NCBI GenBank assembly: GCA_964058845.1
Contig: CAXKVR010000157.1
Location: 124,001 to 188,000, forward strand
Source: Carex sylvatica
Taxonomy: Eukaryota > Streptophyta > Magnoliopsida > Poales > Cyperaceae
Direction of reading: 5' to 3'
Length of the DNA stretch: 64,000 bases
Shown: positions 1-10,045 of the stretch, in pieces
Layout of the letters: every line of letters begins with the position of its first letter
How positions within the stretch are numbered: the first letter of the stretch is position 1
Notes under the pieces: model-generated
Databases searched by the model: none
What the model saw: only the letters and a program-made list of their open reading frames with translations
What the model was told of the DNA's origin: nothing
Made by a program: the position numbers and the translations under genes

Positions 1-622
1 TGACTTAGAGAGTTTGCATTTAGGTCCAAACATCCTGAATAATTCCGTTTTGATTTTCTCCGAATGTGATAATAGTAGAAGTTCACTTGAATTCCCTTTT
101 AAAGTAATTGCATTTCATGATTTAACTGATTAATATACTAACGAATTGATTTAATTCTGATTTTGGATTTCTTACAAATCCAGTAGCCCTATTTAAATTC
201 TGCACTGAGAAACTGCGAATAAGTTTCTCACCCCTTTTCCCCTTCGTGGGTTTTTCAGGAAACAAGGAATAGGATCTCGAGATCGTGCGGCGAGGAAAAG
301 AAAGGAGAGGTATAGATAGGCCTTATTAATGATCGTTTTGTACTGGTTAAGTACTCAGATCATATTTTGTTGTGTATAACCTTCGAACCAGACTTTTGTA
401 AAACTTATTTTAATTAAGTAGGAGGTGTTGTAAGTAGGAGGTGTTGTAAGTAGGATGTGTTTTTAATTATCTGATTTCAATTAATTGTGTCTTTAAAATG
501 GTTAAAGTATTTGGTTAAAATTGGGATGAATATGAATCATCTCATCGTTCTTGCCTCGTGAGTATATAGAAAATATATATTCACGGCGTAACTGTCGCGC
601 CCCCTGGTTCCGGGGTGTGACA
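1..622. mobile_element. 3' part of a long LTR (truncated by the window edge)
   Basis: The segment ends in ccggggtgtgaca at 610-622. At 623 the reading frame of a Mutator-like transposase resumes without a gap, so 622 is the element border. Its tail resembles the solo LTR at 21833-24531: both have a pyrimidine-rich 'tctcacccc..ttt..ttttcagg' block (here about 228-262, there about 24143-24184) and both end in cggggtgtgaca after a 'cgcgcc' stretch. They are therefore members of one LTR family in the same orientation on this strand. Bases 421-455 hold a short tandem repeat of taggaggtgttgtaag. The left end and left TSD lie outside the window; the right TSD would be GAAGC (623-627). Superfamily is inferred, probably Ty3-gypsy. 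Confidence 0.7.
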
Positions 623-1981
623 GAAGCAGTTCATCGATTATGTTCTCAACATATTGCGTCAAATGTTTACAAGTTGTGGAAGGACCAAATTATCAAAAAA
701 ATATTTAAGAAATTTTTGTGTAAGATGAAACCTTGGAGGTTTTATGAGCGTATGGATTTGATAAAAGGCAGGAGTATTACTACTCATCAGTATGTCATGT
801 GGTGTGGTACACGGTTGCAAAATCTCGAAGAAGAACCTTTGCAACTCCATAAATGGGCACAATGTCATGATAGAGACCTGAATAGGTGGGGTATAATGAC
901 TACAAACGGATCAGAATCCTTGAACAACGTATTTCGAGTGGCTCTCCAGCTGCCTGTAACAACAATAGTTGAGCGCACATTTTATAAAATTGTAGATTGG
1001 TATGTGAAAAGAGGTCAGGTCGCTCAATAGTGGGTTCAAAGAGAAATGAGATTTTCAAAAAATATATTATCAGTTTTACAATATCGGACTTCAAAAGGAT
1101 TAAAGCATCAGGTGATACCAATGAGGCCTAACGTTTTTGAGGTCGCAGTTCATGATGGAGTCGTCAGAACGGTATGTCAGCTGTTTACTTAAATTATCAT
1201 TTTAAATTTATAAATTATAACATTTAATTATTTTAATTTATTGAATGTAGGGAGTGAAAGGAGATATGAAGTATGAAGTTAGATTTTTATTTGGAGAGGG
1301 GGGATGCCTGTTTGTGAGTGTCAAAAACCATAATTTACTGGCATTCCTTGCGACCATGTCCTAGCGGTGTGTTGCAAGTTACGTCTAAATTCGACGAACT
1401 ATGTAAGCCACTATTATAGCGTTCAAAATTATGTCAACACATGGAGAGGTAATTTTTCCGGCTTTGGTAACTCCCACAATTGGCCATTTGAAGCTGGAGC
1501 ACCTACAATCAGACCGGACCCAAATAAAATTAATAAGGATAGGAGAAAGCACAAGATAATTCCAAATTCTATGGATGATATGGAAGCTCGAATTAGGCCA
1601 CGCAGTGATGTACATCGTCCAGAGGGATCAAATAGAACAAGAACTACAGGTTGAAAATTAAATAGTGAATAAATTAATATTTTAATTATTTGACACACGT
1701 AATCATTTTTTTGTCATTATTTGAAAGGAGCAACTGGTGGAAGACAAAAAAGCGTATCTGGTCCACGTCTAGAGGCATCCCCTATGTATGTAGAGGCAAC
1801 TGCTACACAAGGTTCACGAAGAAGCGTATCCGGTAGCCAAGCAGAGGCATCCGGTAGCCGTCCATCTGGTAGCCAAGCAGAGCCATCCGGTAGCCATCCA
1901 TCTCATAGCCAAGCAGAGCCATCCGGTAGCCGGCATATAGCTAGCCGTTTGAGTAGAATATTCAGACGTGGTAAACACTGA
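623..1981 (+). pseudogene. Mutator-like (MULE, MURA type) transposase, C-terminal half, broken
   Basis: Only the C-terminal half of a plant MULE transposase is present. The first exon (623-1168) reads EAVHRLCSQHIASN, then RWGIMTTNGSESLN and TIVERTFYKIVDWYVKRG, the typical end of the MULE catalytic region. An in-frame TAG at 1027-1029 (from CAG) breaks it; the frame then continues to a GT donor at 1169. The next exon (about 1250-1650) holds a SWIM zinc finger, seen as GIPCDHVLAVC at about 1338-1371, but in a shifted frame, so there is also a frameshift. A last exon (about 1729-1981) ends in a low-complexity tail with repeats of SGSQAEPSG and closes with RLSRIFRRGKH. The 5' half is cut off by the LTR ending at 622. 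The gene points toward, and is convergent with, the PMD pseudogene at 10046-12423. It cannot make a working transposase. Confidence 0.82.
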
Positions 1982-1984
1982 ACA

Positions 1985-2008
1985 ATTATGAGTTTTTATA
2001 GCTGTTAT
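1985..2008. repeat. Left stub of the 199-bp tandem array, split by CACTA1
   Basis: The bases tttttatagctgttat just before the CACTA element match the start of each 199-bp unit found beyond it (for example 9369-9383). This shows the array was continuous before the CACTA insertion and began right behind the transposase stop codon. Confidence 0.75.
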
Positions 2009-2040
2009 CACTAGTACAAAAAACCCCTTCACCGACCCTT

Positions 2041-2345
2041 AATCACTGACTGTTTTAAGCAAAGCATCAGTGTTGCTCATACTACACTGACTGTTTTCTA
2101 AAAACAGTCAGTGTTGGTGCTTAACACTGACTGTTTTAGAAAAGAGTCAGTGTTGAACACTAACACTGACTGTTTTTAAGGCGTCAGTGTTAGTACTCAA
2201 CACTGACGCCTTAAAAACAGTCAGTGTTGGTGCTCAACACTGACTGTCTTCTAAAACAGTCAGTGTTCAGCACCAACACTGACTGTTTTTAAGGCGTCAG
2301 TGTTGAGTACTAACACTGACGCCTTAAAAACAGTCAGTGTTAGTT
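2041..2345. repeat. CACTA1 left subterminal repeats
   Basis: At least ten copies of the word CACTGACTGTTTT/AAAACAGTCAGTG are packed head-to-head and tail-to-tail with short spacers (gtgctcaac, gttgagtac). Several spacers make perfect inverted pairs, so the block can form cruciforms. This arrangement is typical of CACTA subterminal transposase binding regions. Confidence 0.85.
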
Positions 2346-3189
2346 CTTAATTGTTTTTTTTTCAAATATCATAATTAAAAATATATTACTTTGGTTTGAA
2401 CATTTCATTGAATACATGTAATACATTAATTTATTTAATAAAATATTTCAAGTTTTTACAAATACAAATTAAATAATTGATTTCAACAAGAATTTTGCGT
2501 GTGTTAACAAATTTTATAAGGGAATCAAATTAAGTAATTTGTGGATTTTTACAATACAATTAAGTCTTTTAAAATTTATAATATATTTTTAAACTTTGAT
2601 TAGTTGTTAAGGAAATACGTACATAAATAAATAATATGATAATTTAATTTATGTTAAACAAAATAAAAATAAAAATATATTAATTACAAACAATGAAAAT
2701 TTAAATTGTAGATAGATTTCATGTTAGGGATGTATAACTATTTGAGAAATAAATTATTAATATCACTTGTACATTTAGAAATAACTTATTAGGGATGTAT
2801 AACTATTTTGTAAGATATGTAATAATTAAGTTTAATTGTTTAAATTGAATTTATAGATGCAATAAATATTTTATCGTTGTAATTCATAAAATATAAAAAT
2901 AGGATTGGAATTATATTTGGTAAGACGTTCACTAGTTATATTTATTTACAATTATAGTTGCTGAAATATATATCAACTATTTATATTTATCACCCAATGA
3001 ACATGCATCTCAACACAATGCAACTAAGGTTTATAAATTTTGAAAAAAAATATATATACTTTAGCTCTAAAATGGATTTAAATTTTTAGTCGTAAACGTA
3101 ATATTTTTGTTTGAATTAATATATATAATTAAGTAGGTTATAATATATATATAAGTCTCAATGATGAGGATTATATAATATATATAGAG

Positions 3190-3525
3190 GTTGGCTACTA
3201 TGCTTATATAAGCATATCCTCACATATGCTTATAACTCATTTTTGTGTTTCCAATGTCCAAATGGTTGATCTGAACCGTTCATCTTGTTCTCCATATTAA
3301 TATGTGCTTGGAGACCAAATTTTACATTTTTCTGATTTTTTTTACTATTTATTAAGCCACTTTGAAAATTATTAATCCAACGGTGGCTGCTGATTTTACT
3401 GTTTTTTGAAAAATCACCGACTGTTTTTCAGAAAACAGTCACTGTTGGTGTTCAACACTGACTGTTTTTCAAAAACAGTCATTGTTGGCCCCAACACTGA
3501 CTGTTTTCTGAAAAACAGTCGGTGA
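3190..3525. repeat. Half-MITE fused to CACTA-type words, copy 1
   Basis: The left part (from gttggctactatgcttata) equals one arm of the foldback MITEs at 48430-49524. After 'gattttactgtttttt' the sequence switches to caccgactgtttttcag and ends with its mirror ctgaaaaacagtcggtg at 3507-3523, enclosing CACTA1-type words. The second MITE arm is therefore replaced by a palindromic word block. A second copy lies at 5956-6335. Confidence 0.65.
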
Positions 3526-4162
3526 TTTTTTTTGAAATATGTGTGTTCTTCTTTTAACACAACTTTATAATCTATTTTAAGGCACAATTATGGGATTTTT
3601 TATGGGAAATAAAATAAGAAATGATGAGACCCGAACAGGGCCTAAATGAGGGATATTAGTTTTTTTCTAAATACATATATATATTTTGATGTTCATTTTG
3701 GATAATTAATGTCAAATTTACCGTAATATTGTCTATTTTTCTTTTCCTCATTAGAATAATTTTAATATTTCATATACTTTCAGCGTCTTTAATTGAATTT
3801 TATAATCATTTTACTGTTCTTATATTGCATAAATTTCAAATATTTGTACTTTCTCGTAAGTAATTGAGTAGTAAATTTTATGATTATGTGCCGCACTTTA
3901 TAAATTTTGAAAAAAATATATACACTTTAGCTCTAAAATGGATTTAAATTTTTAGTCGTAAACGTAATATTTTTGTTTGAATTAATATATATAATTAAGT
4001 AGGTTATAATATATTATTTGATTGGAGTGAATAATTATATTTAATTTACAACTAGCTAGAGCCAAGCTAGAGATATATATATATATAGCATAGAGAGATG
4101 CATGGCATGAAAACTGAAAATTAACTAAAGAAAATCAAGACTACCTATAGGTCGATGTATTC

Positions 4163-4277
4163 CGACATTTTTAAAAATACCCAAAAATAAAAATAAATTA
4201 TTAAGAATAACCACGGTTTGGACAAAATTTTAAAAATGCCCAAACCGTGGAAAAAATCCACGGTTTTGAATTTTTAA

Positions 4278-4316
<39 letters not shown>

Positions 4317-5955
4317 GGTTTGAATTTGTTTTATGTATATATGTATATGATGTATATGTATATATGTATATATGTATGTATGTATATATAAATGTTCTAT
4401 TTTTAGTTCATCTCAAATAATGAATTATGTACATAATTAATAAAATGTATAACCAAAATATAGCACCTATACATTTTTATTCAATTTTTATAAATTCACG
4501 GTCCTGAATTTTTATCAATTTTTTTTTTTGCTTTTATTTTTTTTCACTATTAAGGTTTGAATAAATAAAAGATCCACGGTTTATTTTAAAATATTTTTAT
4601 ATTATGTATGCATATACATATATTATACTATATTATATATATACATAAAAAAAAATAAACCGTGGATCTTTTATTTATTCAAACCTTAATAGTGCAAAAA
4701 AATAAAAGCAAAAAAAAAAATTGATAAAAATTCAGGACCGTGAATTTATAAAAATTGAATAAAAATGTATAGGTGCTATATTTTGGTTATAAATTTTTAT
4801 TAATTATGTACATAATTCATTATTTGAAATGGACTAAAAATAGAACATTTATATTATATTATATATACATCATCGTATTGAACTAAAAATTTTAACATAT
4901 CTATTATGTTGAACATTTATATATACTATACATATATTATATTATATTATATTATATATATATATATATACATAAAAAAATAAACCGTGGATATTTTATT
5001 TATTCAAACCTTAATAGTGCAAAAAAAATAAAAGCAAAAAAAAAATAAAAGCAAAAAAAAAATTAATAAAAATTTAGAACCGTGAATTTATAAAAATTGA
5101 ATAAAAATGTATAGGTGCTATATTTTGGTTATACATTTTATTAATTATGTACATAATTCATTATTTGAGATGAACTAAAAATAGAACATTTATATTATAT
5201 TATATATACATCATCGTATTGAACTAAAATTTTTAACATATCTATTATGTTGAACATTTATATATACTATACATATATTATATTATATTATATTATATAT
5301 ATATATATATACATAAAAAAATAAACCGTGGATATTTTATTTATTCAAACCTTAATAGTGCAAAAAAAATAAAAGCAAAAAAAAAATAAAAGCAAAAAAA
5401 AAATTAATAAAAATTTAGAACCGTGAATTTATAAAAATTGAATAAAAATGTATAGGTGCTATATTTTGGTTATACATTTTATTAATTATGTACATAATTC
5501 ATTATTTGAGATGAACTAAAAATAGAACATTTATATTATATTATATATACATCATCGTATTGAACTAAAATTTTTAACATATCTATTATGTTGAACATTT
5601 ATATATACTATACATATATTATATTATATTATATTATATATATATATATATACATAAAAAAGTAAACCGTGGATATTTTATTTATTCAAACCTTAATAGT
5701 GCAAAAAAAATAAAAGCAAAAAAAAAATTAATAAAAATTTAGAACCGTGAATTTATAAAAATTGAATAAAAATGTATAGGTGCTATATTTTGGTTATACA
5801 TTTTATTAATTATGTACATAATTCATTATTTGAGATGAACTGAAAATAGAACATTTATATATACATACATACATATACATATACATATTATACATATACA
5901 TATTATACATATACATATTATACATATACATATTATACATATACATATATACATA
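4163..5955. repeat. Nested AT-rich element: terminus-like start, large inverted repeat, then 341-bp tandem copies
   Basis: The start (ccgacatttttaaaaatacc) matches the start of PMD element 2 at about 55770. A word cluster with ccgtgg / ccacgg follows at 4211-4266, then a run of 34 T (4280-4313). About 4390-4600 is an inverted copy of about 4640-4870. The right arm is repeated in tandem: the word taaaccgtgg occurs at 4656, 4981, 5322 and 5663, giving periods of 325, 341 and 341. From about 5855 it ends in (atacat)n. No coding capacity is visible, and a matching right terminus was not found. Confidence 0.6.
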
Positions 5956-6335
5956 GAGTAAGTCTACCATACATTGCAATGCATAGGCACCCTATGCATT
6001 GGACTATAAATCACGGATTCAAAGTCCAAATGACCGATCCAAACCGTTCATCTTGTTCTCCATATTAATATGTGCTTGGAGACCAAATTTTACATTTTTC
6101 TGATTTTTTTTACTATTTATTAAGCCACTTTGAAAATTATTAATCCAACGGTGGCTGCTGATTTTACTGTTTTTTGAAAAATCACCGACTGTTTTTCAGA
6201 AAACAGTCACTGTTGAACACCAACACTGACTGTTTTTCGAAAAACAGTCACTGTTGGTGTTCAACACTGACTGTTTTTCAAAAACAGTCACTGTTGGTGT
6301 TCAACACTGACTGTTTTCTGAAAAACAGTCGGTGA
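5956..6335. repeat. Half-MITE fused to CACTA-type words, copy 2
   Basis: From about 6035 the sequence is nearly identical to copy 1 at 3190-3525: the same MITE arm core (gttctccatattaatatg, aatccaacggtggctgctg) and the same caccgactg..cagtcggtg block. The outer 70 bp differ: here the terminus is accatacattgcaatgcata. The word block is longer by one unit. Confidence 0.6.
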
Positions 6336-6344
6336 TTTTTTTTT

Positions 6345-8630
6345 TCCGCTGAAATTTTCGTTTTCGAATTTATATCTTTCGATATTAGCCGCGAAAAACT
6401 TCATTTCCCCTTCTAAATTTCATTTCCCTCTTATAAATCCACTCTGTCTCTCTCGCTCTCTTCAAACATTCTAGCCGCCAGACCTCACCCTTTTCGCCCA
6501 GCCCTAAACCCTCTCCGCACCACCCCTCCCCATCTCTCTCTCGCTCTCTCGCATCACATCGGCACCATCTCTCTCTCGCATCAGATCGTCACTGTTTTGG
6601 TTCCGATCGACTCTCGTCAATGGCTAATTGGAGCAATTTCGGGTAAGAAATAGCAGTTTTGATATTCTGACAGCCTATTTTGTGAATTTTTCACAGACCA
6701 ATCTACAAGGCCTAAATTTGTGTTCTTGATGTCTAAATTCTCAGGAGAATGTAAGCTTTGATCCTAGAAAATTTCAAAATTTTCTGAGATCTCTAGCTAT
6801 GTCAGATGTTTGATTTTGTGAGAGGCAGTCCGTGTACCAGCCTGGTACGTACCAGTTTTTGGTCTTTTAACTTGCCTGTCTTATGATTTTTGCACAGGAC
6901 AGCCCATAAGTCCAAATTTCTTGTTTTTTCTACCAAAATTCTCAGGAGGATGCAACCTATACCTTTGATTTATTTCATATTTTTCTGTATTTTTGAGCTA
7001 TGCTTTCTAATAAATTTTATATGAGGAGAGTTTCAGCCCAGCACCAGTTTTTATTTGCTGACGACCTTTATTGTAAAAATTGTACAGGGCAGAATACAAT
7101 TCTGATTTGGGTGTTCTTGGTACCAAAAGTTTCAGAAAATCACAATCTATATCCTCAAAAAGTTTCAGAAAATTAGAAGACTTAAATCTATTTTTAATTT
7201 GTAATTTTATAAAGGACATATTCTGGGACAGCAAGGTTATACCAGTATTTTTTATCTTTTAGAGTTAGAACTTTAAAATATTGTAATAAATTTCAGAAAA
7301 ATCCAAATGACATGAGGTTTGTTAATCCACATGAACAGTTATGCAATAGCATATCCGGAGAAGTTTGAAGGTGACAAAGCGGAAAAATTGATGCAGGTTA
7401 TGTAGTTATCTTCTTATTCATGAATATTGTCATTAAATTAATTTCAAGTGTTTAACTCTTTCTACTCTATTATATATGTATTTTAGCTAGCCAAGCTCTT
7501 TCTACTCTACGAGATGGTAAGTTCATTATTTTTGTTCACTAAATGCTTTAAAGTTTGACCCTTGAAATTCTACTGGTACCTCAAAAACCCCAAATGACCT
7601 TCTGTGACAGATCAGCCAGTGCAGGCTGATCAGAAGTCCAAACCAAAAATTCACATGAACAGTCAGATAGAGGACTCAAAAACACACACTTTAAACCCAA
7701 ATTTTACATTTATAGCATTTTTCTATGATTTACTAGCTATTTTTAAATTTTCTTTTCTGAATCTCCAAAAAAATACTGTTTTCTGCATCTTTTACCAATC
7801 TGCCCCTGCATTCAAGCATCTGTTAAAAATAGTTAGAAAATTACAAAAATTTTGAAACTTGGCAAGCATGTAGTTTAGACTTTCCTTTACATATCTATGA
7901 AAAGAACAAAAAAATTTGCTTTGTAGATTGTCCAGAATGAATTTTTAAAGATTGGCTGACAGCAACTAAACTCAGATCAGGGTTGGTTTTCTTTCCATTG
8001 ACCTATTTCGATCTTTTCTTCCTACTTTAGATATGTTTTTTTTCAATTGCTAAAATAACATTGCTTATGTTTATAATTTTGATTAATGGGTGAGCATGCA
8101 TTAATTTGAGAATAATTTGTAGAGCGAGTTTGCATGGAGTGAATACACTTCTACGGTATATTGTCATACTACCCTCTTGTCATACACTTTATCATTGTGA
8201 TATTAAATTTAATGGCACAGATTCTAATTTTCACTAATTGCTATCCGTAGGTTGTACTAGGTGAAGTGGCAATGTGAGGTTGATTACGTTGAATAGGACT
8301 CGTCAATTGATGTCATATCTTCTCGGGTGGTACTATCCTTTATATTAGTTATAGGTTACAAGAAAGAGAAGCATTTTATATTTAAGTCAAGTAAATAGAT
8401 TTTTGATGGCAATTAACTTGGATAATTTGGTGTCTTTTGTGTGTTTTATGGATATATGGCATGTAATTTGGATAATTTTGAATGGTAATTAACTTATTTG
8501 GTGTCTTTTGTTTGTAATTGTGGCATATTAATTTTTTAACGTCAATAAATGTTAAATAGTAATATATGGCTAGCAAAAATATCGAAGCTAGCCCAAATAT
8601 AAACAGAACCATGCCGAAATTTTTATATCA
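6345..8630 (+). other. CACTA1 cargo: promoter/5' UTR-like region with possible small exons
   Basis: 6400-6620 is CT-rich and resembles a plant 5' UTR. It leads to an ATG at 6619 (MANWSNFG) followed at once by a splice-donor-like GTAAGA. Downstream, short stretches bounded by ag/gt could be exons, such as 7332-7396 (MNSYAIAYPEKFEGDKAEKL) and about 7487-7513. Between them lie diverged repeats of a 'cacaggacag..aaattctcaggag' segment (about 6690-6760, 6890-6960, 7080-7150). I do not recognise a protein family. It may be the 5' part of the element's own lost gene or captured host DNA. Confidence 0.3.
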
Positions 8631-8632
8631 AT

Positions 8633-8965
8633 ACTGACTCTTTAAAAACAGTCACTGTTGGCCACAACACTGACTGTTTTTCGAAAAACAGCCACTGTTG
8701 GCCACAACACTGACTGTTTTCGAAAAACAGTCAGTGTTGGGGCCAACAGTGACTGTTTTTTGAAAACAGTCAGTGTTGAGTACCAACACTGACGCTTTTG
8801 AAAACAGTCAGTGTTGAGTACCAACACTGACGCTTTAAAAATAGTCAGTGTTGGCTTTAACACTGACTGTTTTTAAAGAGTCAGTAAAAGGTCACCTTCA
8901 CTGGCGCCGGCTTTACTGACGCCACTGTAACAGTCGGTGTAGGGGTATTTAAACAGTCAGTGAAG
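8633..8965. repeat. CACTA1 right subterminal repeats
   Basis: The ACTGACTGTTTT words recur in alternating orientation up to the right terminus, mirroring 2041-2345. Apparent open frames across this block arise from the repeat and are not genes. Confidence 0.85.
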
Positions 8966-8983
8966 AGGTTTTTTGTACTAGTG

Positions 8984-9770
8984 TATGACCTTTGCCCATT
9001 ATTCATTAAAACTGTACTTATCTGTAATATTTTTCTATAGAGAAGTTTTGTTCTCTGGAAACTAGACTTCGATACTTTTAATTTGATATAAAGAATACAA
9101 AAATCCATGTAGCCATTTTCTCTAAATTGAACTTTTAATCTAGTCAAAAACTGAGACTGCTTACTGGAATTTTTATAGCTATTATGACCTTTGTCCATTA
9201 ATCATTAAAACTGTACTTATCTGTAATATTTTTGTATAGAGAAGTTTTTTTCTCTGAAAACTAGACTTTCATACCTTTAATTTGATATAAAGAATAAAAA
9301 AATACATGTAGCCGTTTTCTCTAAATCGATCTTTTAATCTGGTCAAAAACTGTGACTGCTTACTGGAATTTTTATAGCTGTTATGACCTTTGCCCATTAA
9401 TCATTAAAACTGTACTTATCTGTAATAGTTTTGTATAGGGAACTTTTGTTCTCTTGAAAATAGACTTCTATACCTTTAATTTGATATAAATAATATAAAA
9501 CTCTATGTAGCCGTTTTCTCTAAATCGAACTTCTAATCTGGTCAAAAACTGGGACTGCTTACTGGAATTTTTATAGCTGTTATCACCTTTGCCCATTAAT
9601 TATTAAAACTGTACTATCTGTAATATTTTTGTATAGAGAACTTTTGTTCTTTAGAAACTAGACTTCCATACCTTTAATTTGATATAAAGAATATAAAAAT
9701 CCATGTGGCCGTTTTCTCTAAATCGAACTTTTAATCTGGTCAAAAACTGAAACTGCTTACTGGAATTTTT
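8984..9770. repeat. 199-bp tandem array, four copies
   Basis: The sequence tatgacctttgcccatta (with small changes) recurs at 8984, 9183, 9382 and 9581, a constant period of 199 bp. Each unit runs from there through 'aactgtacttatctgtaata' and 'gtagccgttttctctaaat' to 'tttttatagctgtta'. The fourth unit decays into short gtagccgttt repeats (9776-9830). The array lies between the convergent transposase and PMD genes. 9830-10045 is AT-rich with repeats of 'taaactaaacaagctaaa' type and no gene. Confidence 0.85.
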
Positions 9771-10045
9771 GCTTGTAGCCGTTTTTCAAGTTTGTAGCCG
9801 TTTCTCAAGTTTGTAGCCGTTTCTCTAAATTGAACTTTAAATCTGGACAAAAATTCATGTAGCCATTTTCAAGTTATTTAATCAAGTGATGCTTGCCCTG
9901 TTAAGTGTTACACGAAGCATAAATAAGCTAAATAAAATAAATAAGTTAAACATAAACTAAATAAACTAAACAAGCTAAATAACAAAACATATATACACTA
10001 AACAAAGCTAAACAACTACACTAAGTCTTCATCTTCATCTACATA

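Larger units (their letters stand above)
2009..8983. mobile_element. CACTA transposon 1, non-autonomous, 6975 bp, TSD TAT
   Basis: The ends are inverted: cactagtacaaaaaacc at 2009 and its mirror ggttttttgtactagtg ending at 8983. The inverted repeat continues for about 29 bp with few mismatches. The 3-bp TSD TAT lies at 2006-2008 and 8984-8986, the length known for CACTA elements. Both ends carry dense subterminal repeats of ACACTGACTGTTTT in both orientations, which in this superfamily are transposase binding sites. No transposase (TNP2/TNPD) reading frame is visible. The interior holds two half-MITE copies, a large inverted/tandem repeat block and a promoter-like cargo (6345-8630). The target was the 199-bp array behind the MULE transposase. 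Confidence 0.9.

Noticed and set aside
8642..8863. Open frame on the minus strand with internal amino acid repeats
   Set aside because: It is a translation of CACTA1 subterminal repeats, not a gene.
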